Shown in pieces: positions 40,656 to 49,228 of a stretch of DNA of 51,736 nt. Numbering within the stretch: the first letter of the stretch is position 1; each line of letters begins with the position of its first letter. Source of the DNA: SZUA-430 sp034440355. GTDB lineage: Bacteria; Pseudomonadota; Alphaproteobacteria; Micropepsales; Micropepsaceae. Made by a program: the position numbers and the translations under genes. Below the pieces are notes generated by a model. The model ran no database searches. It was not told the DNA's origin and was given only the letters and a program-made list of their open reading frames with translations. The stretch is taken from the NCBI GenBank assembly GCA_034440355.1, contig JAWXBY010000143.1:1-51736 (forward strand), read 5' to 3'.

Positions 40656-42059
40656 ATGTATGCTCGTCGTTCGGTTTCGTCGTTCCGTTTCTCGATGCTG
40701 GCAGGCGCCGCAGCGATCGCTGCCCTTGCCGTTGTCGGGCAGCAATCGGCCGCGATCGGCGCAACGAAAGAGCCCGTCTCCATGCGGGCGGCGGCGATCG
40801 TCAACGATGCGATCATTTCGACCTACGATCTCGACCAGCGCATCAAGCTGGTGATGGTGACGTCCGGCGCACAAGGCGCGGACGCCATCAAGCGTCTGCG
40901 GCCGCAGGTGCTGCGCCAACTCGTGGATGAAACGCTGCAGCTTCAGGAAGCGATCAAGTTCAACGTCAAGATCACGCAGGAAGACCTCGACAAGAACTTC
41001 AAGCGCATCGCGTCGCAGAACAACATCGGCGTCGACGCGATCTACAAGATGCTCGACGAGAACGGGATCGCACGCAACACGCTGCAAAACCAGATCAAGG
41101 CCGACCTTGCTTGGCAGAAGCTCGTGCAGCAGCGCCTGTCGCCGCGCGTAACGGTTTCCGACGACGAGGTCGACGAGATCTTCAAGCAGTTGCAGGCGTC
41201 GGCGAAGCAGACGCAGTATGCGGTGTCGGAAATTTTCCTCGCCGTCGACACGCCGGAAGCCGAAGAGGCGACGCGTCAGAACATCCAGAGCATCTTGGGT
41301 CAGCTTCGCGGCGGCGCAAATTTCTCGGCCATCGCGCGCCAGTTCAGTCAAGCGCCGTCGGCCAGCAACGGCGGCGACCTTGGGGCGATCAGTGAAAGCG
41401 ATATGCAGCCCGCCATCGCCGCCGCCGTGACGAAGATGCAGCCGGGCGGCGTTTCTGATCCGATCCGCGGGCCTGGCGGGTACTACATCATGGGACTGCG
41501 CGAGAAGCGCCTGCCGTCGGGGTCGAAGGTCGAGGCGCAGCCGAAAGCGGCGCCGGCGGCGCCACAGGCCGCGCAGAAAATGAAGACGATTATCGAAATC
41601 GCCCAGGTCGTTATCCCGATGGCGCAAGGCGCGTCGAAAGCGAAGCAGGAGGCCGTGCGCGCCAAATCGATCGAGATCTACCGATCGATCAACGGCTGTG
41701 CGAGCGCGCCGCAGATCGCCAAGGCACACGGTGCGCGCTTCCAGCGGTTCGGCAGCATGAACACGAAGGAGATGGCGCCTCAGTTCGTGAAAATTCTCTC
41801 CGGGACGCCGAATGGCCGCTCGACGCCGCCCCTCGTCGGGTCGCAAGGCGTGGAAATGTACATCATCTGCTCCGGCGGCATGGTCCCTGCGCCGGGCGCG
41901 ATGCCGGAAGGCGCGCAACGTCCGACCGTTACCGCGCAGAGCGACGTGACGAAGGAAGAGGTCGAGTCCCGCCTCTATAACCAAGAGCTTTCGATGCTGG
42001 CCCGCCGCTATCTGCGCGATCTGCGCCGCGACGCCACGATCGAGATGCGGGACAACTAA
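40656..42059 (+). CDS. surA: SurA-type periplasmic chaperone / peptidyl-prolyl isomerase
   Basis: Escorts outer-membrane proteins such as LptD. Product of 467 residues. The signal peptide is long (about 1-36). The SurA N-terminal domain runs from AAIVNDAIISTYDLDQRIKL to about 195. One clear parvulin domain follows (YAVSEIFLAVDTPEA, GGDLGAISESDM, GGVSDPIRGPGGYYIMGL). A Pro/Ala linker leads to a second, degenerate domain, and a C-terminal helix returns to the chaperone core. It is 135 bp after lptD and 7 bp before pdxA. Confidence 0.92.
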   Translation: MYARRSVSSFRFSMLAGAAAIAALAVVGQQSAAIGATKEPVSMRAAAIVNDAIISTYDLDQRIKLVMVTSGAQGADAIKRLRPQVLRQLVDETLQLQEAIKFNVKITQEDLDKNFKRIASQNNIGVDAIYKMLDENGIARNTLQNQIKADLAWQKLVQQRLSPRVTVSDDEVDEIFKQLQASAKQTQYAVSEIFLAVDTPEAEEATRQNIQSILGQLRGGANFSAIARQFSQAPSASNGGDLGAISESDMQPAIAAAVTKMQPGGVSDPIRGPGGYYIMGLREKRLPSGSKVEAQPKAAPAAPQAAQKMKTIIEIAQVVIPMAQGASKAKQEAVRAKSIEIYRSINGCASAPQIAKAHGARFQRFGSMNTKEMAPQFVKILSGTPNGRSTPPLVGSQGVEMYIICSGGMVPAPGAMPEGAQRPTVTAQSDVTKEEVESRLYNQELSMLARRYLRDLRRDATIEMRDN

Positions 42060-42066
42060 GGGCAGC

Positions 42067-43083
42067 ATGGCGGATCGGCCCCGGCTCAGGCCGCTCGCGC
42101 TCACTATGGGCGAGCCCGCGGGCATTGCGGGCGAGATCGTCGTCAAAGCTTGGCATGCCCCTGACGGACGCCCCGTGCCGCCGTTTGCGGTGATCGGCGA
42201 TCCGGACTGGCTGCGCGCCGAGGCGCATCGGATCAAGAGCCACTCACATGTCGTCGAAGTCTCCTCGATGGACGAGGCGGGCGCGCGCTTCCACGAAGGC
42301 GTGCCGGTGTTGCCGTTGCGGCTGGCGGTGAAGGCCGTGCCGGGCAAGCCCGACGGACGGAACGCGCAGGCGGTGATCGGCGCGATCGAAAAGGCCGTGG
42401 CGCTGTCGCGCGGCGGCGATGCTTCCGGCGTCGTGACCAATCCCATTCATAAGGCAACGCTCTATGGCGCGGGGTTCAAGTTTCCCGGGCATACGGAATA
42501 TCTCGCCGCGCTGTGCGGCGGGCCTGCGCCGGTCATGATGCTGGCGATCGAGGGGCTGCGCGTCGTGCCGGTGACGGTGCATCTGTCGCTGGCGCGGGCG
42601 GTGCGCGAGCTTTCGAGCGAGGCGATCGTGGCGGCGGCGACCATCACGCATCAGGCGTTGATCAAGGATTTCGGCATCGCTTCGCCGCGGCTGGCGGTTG
42701 CGGCGTTGAACCCGCATGCAGGCGAAGACGGCGCGATGGGCGATGAGGAGAAGACCATCATCGGGCCCGCGCTGGCGACCTTGCGGGCGCGCGGGATCGA
42801 CGCGACGGGGCCCCTGCCCGCCGATACGCTCTTCCACACGGGCGCGCGCAAGCGCTTCGACGCGGCGATCTGCATGTATCACGATCAGGCTTTGATCCCG
42901 CTTAAGACGCTGGATTTCGCGGGCGGGGTCAACGTGACGCTGGGCCTGCCGATCGTGCGCACGTCGCCCGATCACGGCACGGCGTTCGATATCGCCGGAC
43001 AGGATCGCGCGGACCCGACGAGCTTGCTTGCGGCGCTCCGGATGGCCGAGCGCGTCGCGGCGCAACGCGCGACGCACGCATGA
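42067..43083 (+). CDS. pdxA: 4-hydroxythreonine-4-phosphate dehydrogenase
   Basis: NAD-dependent step of pyridoxal-phosphate synthesis; the product decarboxylates and is used by PdxJ. Product of 338 residues. Seen: PLALTMGEPAGIAGEIVVKAW, VVTNPIHKATLYGAGFKFPGHTE (quoted in part; the His residues bind metal), LAVAALNPHAGEDG, CMYHDQALIPLKTL and RTSPDHGTAFDIAG, all standard. The TGA overlaps the rsmA ATG. The surA-pdxA-rsmA order is conserved widely in proteobacteria. Confidence 0.97.
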   Translation: MADRPRLRPLALTMGEPAGIAGEIVVKAWHAPDGRPVPPFAVIGDPDWLRAEAHRIKSHSHVVEVSSMDEAGARFHEGVPVLPLRLAVKAVPGKPDGRNAQAVIGAIEKAVALSRGGDASGVVTNPIHKATLYGAGFKFPGHTEYLAALCGGPAPVMMLAIEGLRVVPVTVHLSLARAVRELSSEAIVAAATITHQALIKDFGIASPRLAVAALNPHAGEDGAMGDEEKTIIGPALATLRARGIDATGPLPADTLFHTGARKRFDAAICMYHDQALIPLKTLDFAGGVNVTLGLPIVRTSPDHGTAFDIAGQDRADPTSLLAALRMAERVAAQRATHA

Positions 43084-43940
43084 GCTTCGACGACGGGTTG
43101 CCGCCGCTGCGCGAGGTGATCGCGCAATTGGGTTTGAGCGCGCGCAAGGCGCTGGGGCAGAATTTTCTCTTCGATTTGAACCTAACACGGCGCATCGCGC
43201 GCGAGGGGCTGCTGGACGGCGTCACGGTCGTCGAGATCGGGCCGGGACCGGGCGGATTGACGCGTGCGCTGTTGGCCGAAGGCGCGGGGCGGGTCGTCGC
43301 GATCGAACGCGACGAGCGGTGTTTGCCTGCGCTTGAGGCCATCGCGCGTGCTTATCCGGGGCGTTTGTCCGTCGTGAGGGCCGATGCCCTGACGGTCGAC
43401 GAGCGTGACCTGGTCGGGCCCGGCGAGCGGGCGGTCGTGGTGGCCAACCTGCCCTATAACGTGGCGACGCCGTTGCTCGTCAGATGGCTGACGGCGGGAA
43501 GCTGGCCGCCGTGGTACGAACGGCTGACGCTGATGTTTCAGCGCGAGGTGGCGGAACGGATCGTCGCTGCGCCACGGACGCCGGCCTACGGGCGGCTTTC
43601 GATCATCAGTCAGTGGCGGACTGCGCCGAGGATCCTGTTCGACGTGCATCGCAGTGCGTTCACACCGTCGCCGAACGTAACGTCGACGATCGTGCGGTTC
43701 GACATTCTGAAGCAGCCGCGCGGCGCGGCGGACGTTGCGATGCTCGAACGCGTGACCGCCGCCGGCTTTGGCCAACGGCGCAAGATGCTGCGGTCGAGTC
43801 TGAAGTCGCTTGGGACCTTCAGCGACGAGTTGATTGCCGAGGCCGGCCTTGAGCCAACGGCGCGGGCGGAGGAGATTTCCGTCGAGGGGTTCGCCGCCCT
43901 CGCCCACCGGCTCGAGGTACACTTGAGGAAGCACCCATGA
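43080..43940 (+). CDS. rsmA: 16S rRNA dimethyladenosine methyltransferase
   Basis: Dimethylates the two adenines of the 3' hairpin of 16S rRNA (KsgA). Product of 286 residues. Seen: ARKALGQNFLFDLNLTRRIA, the AdoMet motif VVEIGPGPGGLTRALL, the catalytic NLPYNVATPLL, MFQREVAERIVA, YGRLSIISQ and FTPSPNVTSTIVRF. The C-terminal helical domain has FGQRRKMLRSSLK. ATGA overlaps join it to pdxA before and to a 65-codon gene after. Confidence 0.97.
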   Translation: MSFDDGLPPLREVIAQLGLSARKALGQNFLFDLNLTRRIAREGLLDGVTVVEIGPGPGGLTRALLAEGAGRVVAIERDERCLPALEAIARAYPGRLSVVRADALTVDERDLVGPGERAVVVANLPYNVATPLLVRWLTAGSWPPWYERLTLMFQREVAERIVAAPRTPAYGRLSIISQWRTAPRILFDVHRSAFTPSPNVTSTIVRFDILKQPRGAADVAMLERVTAAGFGQRRKMLRSSLKSLGTFSDELIAEAGLEPTARAEEISVEGFAALAHRLEVHLRKHP

Positions 43941-44134
43941 AGCTCATAGGGCTGACCGGCACAAACGCTCGGATAGACGTCACGATCGAAGAGCTTACGA
44001 CTATCAGCAACGCGTTGAACGAAACCTGCAACGGCATCGACATCCCGGAGTTCGAGACTCGCGTTGGTGTTCCGCTAGAACAGGCCCATGCGCTGTTGGC
44101 CGAACTTCGAGCGATCGTCGACAAGGCACGGTAG
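43937..44134 (+). CDS. Small protein of unknown function coupled to rsmA
   Basis: Product of 65 residues: KLIGLTGTNARIDVTIEEL, then ISNALNETCNGIDIPEFETR, and EQAHALLAELRAIVDKAR. The sequence predicts two short strands followed by helices. The ATG overlaps the rsmA stop (ATGA), so translation is coupled. Codon use is less GC-rich than its neighbours. I know of similar short reading frames in other bacteria but no assigned function. It ends 7 bp from the convergent gmk. Confidence 0.72.
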   Translation: MKLIGLTGTNARIDVTIEELTTISNALNETCNGIDIPEFETRVGVPLEQAHALLAELRAIVDKAR

Positions 44135-44141
44135 AAAGCAT

Positions 44142-44777
44142 TCAGGCCATTAGCGTTCGCACGAACTCGGACAGACCTGTTTGGCGGGCTCGTTTGTGGC
44201 GTTCGGCTTCGACGATGTGGGCGATTTTTGATTCTGCCGAGGCCATGCTGTCGTTGACGATGACGTAGTCGTATTCGGCCCAGTGGCTGAGTTCGTCGTT
44301 GGCCTTCGCCATGCGTTGGGCGACCACGTCGGGGGCGTCTTGGGCGCGACCGCGCAGGCGGCGTTCGAGTTCAGGGCGTGAAGGCGGCAGGATGAAGACC
44401 GAGACGACGTCTTCGCGGGCCTTTTCCTTCAGCTGCTGCGTGCCTTGCCAGTCGATGTCGAAGAGGATGTCGAGGCCTTCGCTCAGCGCGTCCTGCACGG
44501 CGGCGCGCGGGGTGCCGTAGGAATTGCCGAAGACCGTGGCGTGTTCGAGGAGTTCGCCGCGCTTGATCTTGTCGGCGAAGACGGCCGGCGCGACGAAGAA
44601 GTAGTCGCGTCCGTGGACCTCGGACGGGCGTTTCGCGCGCGTCGTGACCGAGACCGACATGGTGAAGTTGCGGTCGGTTTCGAGGAGGCGCTTTGCCAGC
44701 GTCGTCTTGCCCGCGCCGGACGGCGAGGACAGAACGAGCATCATGCCGCGACGCTTAATGTTCGCGATCGGCGTCAT
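44142..44777 (-). CDS. gmk: Guanylate kinase
   Basis: Phosphorylates GMP to GDP with ATP. Product of 211 residues: P-loop SSPSGAGKTT (17-26), the GMP-binding MSVSVTTRAKRPSEVHGRDY, FGNSYGTPRAAV, LFDIDWQGTQQL and the lid FILPPSRPELERRLRGR. The ATG overlaps the yicC stop (ATGA). It is the last gene of the fab-mltG-yicC-gmk operon. Confidence 0.97.
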   Translation of the reverse strand: MTPIANIKRRGMMLVLSSPSGAGKTTLAKRLLETDRNFTMSVSVTTRAKRPSEVHGRDYFFVAPAVFADKIKRGELLEHATVFGNSYGTPRAAVQDALSEGLDILFDIDWQGTQQLKEKAREDVVSVFILPPSRPELERRLRGRAQDAPDVVAQRMAKANDELSHWAEYDYVIVNDSMASAESKIAHIVEAERHKRARQTGLSEFVRTLMA

Positions 44778-45673
44778 TCGACGTTTTGGACTTGTTCGCG
44801 CATTTGATCGATCACGGCCTTGAGGTCGAGGCCGACGCGCGTGAGTACGATATCGGACGACTTCGAGCAAAGCGTGTTGGCTTCGCGGTTGAGTTCCTGC
44901 GCCAGGAAGTCGAGGCGGCGGCCTTGCGCGCCCGCTGCGGTGAAGAGCGTGTGCGCCTGCGTCAGGTGCGACTTCAGGCGGTCGATTTCTTCGCGCACGT
45001 CGGCTTTGACGAGAAGCAGCGCGACCTCGGCGGCCAGGCGGTCTTCGTTGACGCCGGCGCGCAGTTTCATCACCTCGTCGATCGAGGCTTTGAGGCGCGT
45101 GCGCAGTTGTTCGGGCTGCTGCGTTGCCAGGCGTTCGGCTTCGGCGACCAGTACGGTCATGCGCTCGGCTTGCTGGTGCAGGATGGCGTCGAGACGCGCG
45201 CCCTCTTCCTTGCGCGCGGATGCTAACGCGTCGAAGGCTGAGGCTAGGCTGGTCAGGACGGCTGCGTCGCGCGCGGCGAGTTCGGCCTCGCCCATCGTTG
45301 GCTGCTGTGTGTCGATCACCCCGCGCAGGGCCAGAATGCCGTCGAGGCGCGGCGGGTCGGCTTTGATGGTGCCGGCGATGGTGCTTTCGAGTTGGCGCAG
45401 CGCGGTCAGGACTTGGTTGAGCGCCTCGGCGTTCACGCGGATCGAGCCGCGCGCCGGGTCGGCATCGAGCGTCAGCGTGGCGTTGATGCCGCCGCGGGAG
45501 AAGCGATCGTTCGCCAGAACGCGGGCGGGTTGCTCCAGGCCTTCGAAGCCTTCGGGGACGCGGACGCGGACGTCGAGGCCGCGGGCGTTCACGCTGCGCA
45601 CTTCCCAGTGCCAACGCCATTGGCCCTGCGCACCTTGGGTGCGGGAGAAGCCGGTCATGCTGGAAAGCGGCAT
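44774..45673 (-). CDS. yicC: YicC-family protein (endoribonuclease-type)
   Basis: Product of 299 residues. The N-terminus SSMTGFSRTQGAQGQWRWHW and the conserved EVRSVNARGLDVRVRVPE are diagnostic. The C-terminal DUF1732 half carries LLVKADVREEIDRLKSHLTQA, GRRLDFLAQELNREANTLC and LKAVIDQMREQVQNVE. Relatives act as ribonucleases that trim or degrade small RNAs. Co-translated with gmk, the standard partner of yicC. Confidence 0.95.
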   Translation of the reverse strand: MPLSSMTGFSRTQGAQGQWRWHWEVRSVNARGLDVRVRVPEGFEGLEQPARVLANDRFSRGGINATLTLDADPARGSIRVNAEALNQVLTALRQLESTIAGTIKADPPRLDGILALRGVIDTQQPTMGEAELAARDAAVLTSLASAFDALASARKEEGARLDAILHQQAERMTVLVAEAERLATQQPEQLRTRLKASIDEVMKLRAGVNEDRLAAEVALLLVKADVREEIDRLKSHLTQAHTLFTAAGAQGRRLDFLAQELNREANTLCSKSSDIVLTRVGLDLKAVIDQMREQVQNVE

Positions 45674-45739
45674 AGATTCCTTGGCGCCCCGTTTGGAGGG
45701 ACTCTGTTCAGCCGATTCTAAGGCGTACGGCGCGTAGGC

Positions 45740-46747
45740 TCAACGCCGCAGGTTGGATGCCGCGGCGCGTTGGCGTTCGATCTCGCGCCATTTGCGGACG
45801 TTGGCTTCGTGTTCTGCGAGCGTCGCGGCGAAGGCGTGGCCACCGGTTCCGTCGGCGACGAAGTAGAGGTCCTCAGTCTGCGCCGGGTTCATGACGGCTG
45901 CGAGCGACGCCTTGCCGGGGTTTGCGATCGGCGTGGGCGGCAGGCCCGGGATCACGTAGGTGTTGTAGGGCGTCGGCTTCTCGAGTTCGCTTTGGCGGAT
46001 GCCGCGGCCCAGAGGCACGCCTTTCGTCAGGCCGTAGATGATGGTCGGGTCCGACTGCAGCTTCATGCCTTTGCGCAGGCGGTTGACGAAGACCGCGGCG
46101 ACGCGCGGGCGTTCGCTGGCGACGCCGGTTTCCTTTTCAACGATGGAGGCGAGCGTGACGGCCTCGTTCTTCGTCGTGAAGGGCAGGTCCTTCGCGCGGC
46201 CCACCCAAAGTTCGTCAAGCACGCGGGTGTGGTCGGCCTGCATGCGCGCGACCAGGTCCTTACGGTTGGTGCCGCGGTCGAAGACGTAGGTTTCCGGGAG
46301 CAGCGAGCCTTCCGCCGGGATCTCCGTCACCTCACCGACCAAGATGGGGTGACCACGCACGAGGTCGATGATCGTTGCGCTGGTCAGGCCTTCGGCGACC
46401 GTCAGCTTGTAGACGATCGATTTGCCTTCGATCAGGATTTGCATGATCTGCGACGGCGATGAGCCTGACGGGATGCCGTACTCGCCGGCCTTCAAGGCGG
46501 CGGCCTTGCGGTTGACGATGACGCCGATGCGGAAGATCAGGCCGCTGCGTACCACTCGGTTTTGTTCGAGGATCGTGGCCACCTGGTTGAGGCCGGTGCC
46601 CATAGGGATGGAGACAATGGTCTCGGTGCCCGATGGGGCCTGTGGGCCTGGAGCGTCGAACTCTTTGAAGACGTACCAAGTGCCGGCGGCGCCCGCGGCT
46701 ACGACCAGGAAAAGCAATAGGAAGAAGACGCGTAGAAACGTGCGCAA
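45740..46747 (-). CDS. mltG: Endolytic murein transglycosylase MltG
   Basis: Cuts nascent glycan strands in the periplasm, releasing them from the polymerase. Product of 335 residues. An N-terminal transmembrane helix (about 5-24) is followed by a LysM-like region (MGTGLNQVATILEQNRVV, AGEYGIPSGSS). The YceG core has the catalytic Glu204 in LASIVEKETGVA and RKGMKLQSDPTIIYGL. The start is a TTG at 46747 with GGAG 6 nt upstream. Placed after fabF as in most alphaproteobacteria. Confidence 0.95.
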   Translation of the reverse strand: MRTFLRVFFLLLFLVVAAGAAGTWYVFKEFDAPGPQAPSGTETIVSIPMGTGLNQVATILEQNRVVRSGLIFRIGVIVNRKAAALKAGEYGIPSGSSPSQIMQILIEGKSIVYKLTVAEGLTSATIIDLVRGHPILVGEVTEIPAEGSLLPETYVFDRGTNRKDLVARMQADHTRVLDELWVGRAKDLPFTTKNEAVTLASIVEKETGVASERPRVAAVFVNRLRKGMKLQSDPTIIYGLTKGVPLGRGIRQSELEKPTPYNTYVIPGLPPTPIANPGKASLAAVMNPAQTEDLYFVADGTGGHAFAATLAEHEANVRKWREIERQRAAASNLRR

Positions 46748-46790
46748 GTGACGCTCCGCATGCGGGGGATGAGCTGGCTTTGAGTTTTAA

Positions 46791-48056
46791 CTATTGCGGC
46801 GGCGCGGTCAAAACCAGCGTCGCGTTGGTGCCGCCGAAGCCGAAGGAGTTCGATAACGCCGCGCGAATTTGCCGCTTCTTGGCCTTGTGCGGCACGAGAT
46901 CGAGCTTCGATTCAACCGATGGGTTGTCGAGATTCAACGTGGGCGGGCAAATTTGATCGCGCATCGCCAGCAGGCAGAAAATCGCTTCCACCGCGCCGGC
47001 TGCGCCGAGCAAGTGGCCGATCGACGATTTCGTCGACGACATCGCGACATGCTCGGCCGCGTTGCCGAACAAGCGTTCGACGGACTTCAGTTCAATTTCG
47101 TCACCCACCGGCGTCGAGGTGCCGTGCGCGTTCACGTAGTCGATGTCGGCCGGCATCAGGCCCGCTCGCTTCAGCGCCATCTGCATGGAGCGGAAACCGC
47201 CTGAGCCGTCGTCGGCCGGTGAGGTGATGTGGAACGCGTCGCCGGAGAGGCCGTAGCCCTTCACCTCGCCGTAGATCTTTGCGCCGCGGCGCTTGGCATG
47301 TTCGAGTTCTTCGAGGATCACGACGCCCGCACCCTCGCCCATCACGAAGCCGTCGCGGTCCTTATCGTAGGGACGCGAGCCGCGTTCGGGCTGATCGTTG
47401 AAGGCGGTCGAGAGCGCGCGGCAGGCGTTGAAGCCGGCGATGCCGAGGCGCGAGATTGCGGCCTCTGCGCCGCCGGCCATCATCACGTCGGCGTCGTCGA
47501 GCGCGATCATGCGCGCGGCGTCGCCGATCGCGTGGGCGCCGGTCGAGCAGGCGGTGACGACGGCGCTGTTCGGACCTTTGAGGCCGAAGCGGATTGAGGC
47601 TTGTCCCGAGACCAGATTGATGAGGCGGCCCGTGATGAAGAACGGGCTGATCTTGCGCGGGCCCTTTTCGTGCAGCGTTACGGCTGCGTCGGCGATGCCC
47701 GGAAGGCCACCGATGCCGGAGCCGATCAGGACGCCGGCGCGATATTTCTTTTCTTCGGTGTCGAGGACGATCTTGGCGTCGTCCCACGCCTGTTGCGCCG
47801 CTGTCAGGCCGAAGATGATGAAGTCGTCGACGCGGCGTTGTTCTTTCGCGTCGACCCATTGATCGGGATTGAACGTGCCGTCGCTGCCGTCGCCGCGTGG
47901 GACGTTGGCTGCGATCTTCGTCGGCAGGTCTTCGACGTTGAATTGGGTGATCTTGCGCGCGCCCGACTTGCCATCGAGCAAGCGCGACCATGTTTGCTCA
48001 ACGCCGCAAGCGAGCGGCGTGACCATTCCCAAACCCGTGACAACGACCCGCCGCAT
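46791..48056 (-). CDS. fabF: 3-oxoacyl-ACP synthase II
   Basis: Elongating condensing enzyme of fatty-acid synthesis. Product of 421 residues with the triad Cys170 (VTACSTGAHAIG), His311 (NAHGTSTPVGD) and His348 (SSIGHLLGAAG). The start MRRVVVTGLGMVTPLACGVE is standard. I prefer the ATG at 48056 because AGGTG sits just upstream; a GTG at 48062 lies within that ribosome site. It follows acpP by 43 bp. Confidence 0.97.
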   Translation of the reverse strand: MRRVVVTGLGMVTPLACGVEQTWSRLLDGKSGARKITQFNVEDLPTKIAANVPRGDGSDGTFNPDQWVDAKEQRRVDDFIIFGLTAAQQAWDDAKIVLDTEEKKYRAGVLIGSGIGGLPGIADAAVTLHEKGPRKISPFFITGRLINLVSGQASIRFGLKGPNSAVVTACSTGAHAIGDAARMIALDDADVMMAGGAEAAISRLGIAGFNACRALSTAFNDQPERGSRPYDKDRDGFVMGEGAGVVILEELEHAKRRGAKIYGEVKGYGLSGDAFHITSPADDGSGGFRSMQMALKRAGLMPADIDYVNAHGTSTPVGDEIELKSVERLFGNAAEHVAMSSTKSSIGHLLGAAGAVEAIFCLLAMRDQICPPTLNLDNPSVESKLDLVPHKAKKRQIRAALSNSFGFGGTNATLVLTAPPQ

Positions 48057-48099
48057 CTTCACCTGCGATAAAAGGCGGCTTTGCGAAGCGCGATGTGCT

Positions 48100-48339
48100 T
48101 CAAGCCGCGGCTTTTTCTTTGATGAACTTCACGGCGTCGCCGACCGTCACGATGGACTCGGCCGCGTCGTCCGGAATTTCGACGTTGAACTCTTCCTCGA
48201 ACGCCATCACGAGTTCGACCGTGTCGAGTGAGTCCGCGCCCAGATCGTCAATGAAGCTGGCGTTTTCGGTGACTTTTTCAGCTTCAACATTCAGATGTTC
48301 GACGACGATCTTTTTAACGCGGTCCGCGATATCGCTCAT
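48100..48339 (-). CDS. acpP: Acyl carrier protein
   Basis: Carries acyl chains on a phosphopantetheine arm attached to Ser37 in GADSLDTVELVMAFEEEF. Product of 79 residues, strongly acidic, starting MSDIADRVKKIVVEHLNV and ending in an alanine-rich tail. AAGGGA lies 7 nt before the ATG. The 137-bp gap to fabG suggests an additional promoter or processing site for this very highly needed protein. Confidence 0.98.
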   Translation of the reverse strand: MSDIADRVKKIVVEHLNVEAEKVTENASFIDDLGADSLDTVELVMAFEEEFNVEIPDDAAESIVTVGDAVKFIKEKAAA

Positions 48340-48436
48340 TTTTGGTCCCTTGAGAGAAACAGGCTGATTTGAGTACCCAAAAGGCCTTTCGGAGAATCCG
48401 GCCCAAGGGAGGTTTGGCGGTTCGTAACATACCTGG

Positions 48437-48462
48437 CTCGCGGTTGCCAACTGCGCCGCGAG
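48437..48462. repeat. Hairpin in the fabG-acpP gap
   Basis: CTCGCGG (48437-48443) and CCGCGAG (48456-48462) are exact complements with a 12-base loop. Lies 15 bp past the fabG stop and about 100 bp upstream of acpP. No T-run follows, so it is likelier to be an RNA-processing or stability element that raises acpP message over fabG than a full terminator. Confidence 0.45.
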
Positions 48463-48476
48463 AACGGTTAAGCCCT

Positions 48477-49214
48477 TCAAATCATGGCCATTCCGCCGTT
48501 CACGTGCAGCGTCTGACCGGTAACGTAGGCGGCCTCTTCACTTGCCAGATAGGCGACAGCGGCGCCGATGTCCATGCCGCTGCCCAAACGGCCGGCGGGG
48601 ATTTTGCCCATAATGGCTTCGCGTTGCTTGTCGTCGAGCACGTCTGTCATGGGCGATTTGATGAAGCCTGGGGCTACGCAATTGACGGTGATGTTCCGCG
48701 ACGCAACTTCCTGCGCGAGCGACTTGGCCATGCCGATGATGCCGGCCTTGGTTGCTGCGTAGTTCCCCTGGCCCGGGTTGCCGGTGACGCCGACCACGGA
48801 CGTGATCGAGATGATGCGGCCCCACTTCTTCTTCATCATAGGGCGCAGCACGGCGCGTGAGAGGCGGAAGGTCGCCGTCAGGTTGACGCGGATAACCTCG
48901 TCCCACTGCTCATCCTTCATGCGCATGAAGAGGTTGTCTTTGGTGATGCCGGCGTTTGCGACCAAGATGTCGAGGCCGCCCATCAGGCCCTCCGCCGTCT
49001 TGGGCAGCTCATCGACTTGCGCGCCGTCGCCAAGGTTGCACACGGCGACGTGGGCGCGGTCGCCGAGCTCGTCTTTCAGTTTGTCGAGCGCTTCCTGGCG
49101 GGTGCCGGAGAGCGTGACGGTTGCGCCCTGCTTGTGAAGCGCGCGCGCGATGTCGCTGCCGATGCCGCCGCTGGCGCCGGTGACGAGCGCGGTCTTTCCG
49201 TTGAGGCTGAACAT
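48477..49214 (-). CDS. fabG: 3-oxoacyl-ACP reductase
   Basis: NADPH-dependent reduction of the keto group during chain elongation. Product of 245 residues: cofactor motif TALVTGASGGIGSDIA (8-23), LVANAGITKDNLFMRM, and the SDR triad Ser139, Tyr152 and Lys156 in ISITSVVGVTGNPGQGNYA followed by ATK. The C-terminus YVTGQTLHVNGGMAMI is diagnostic. It starts 14 bp after fabD. Confidence 0.97.
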   Translation of the reverse strand: MFSLNGKTALVTGASGGIGSDIARALHKQGATVTLSGTRQEALDKLKDELGDRAHVAVCNLGDGAQVDELPKTAEGLMGGLDILVANAGITKDNLFMRMKDEQWDEVIRVNLTATFRLSRAVLRPMMKKKWGRIISITSVVGVTGNPGQGNYAATKAGIIGMAKSLAQEVASRNITVNCVAPGFIKSPMTDVLDDKQREAIMGKIPAGRLGSGMDIGAAVAYLASEEAAYVTGQTLHVNGGMAMI

Positions 49215-49228
49215 GCGCTTGTCCTTAT

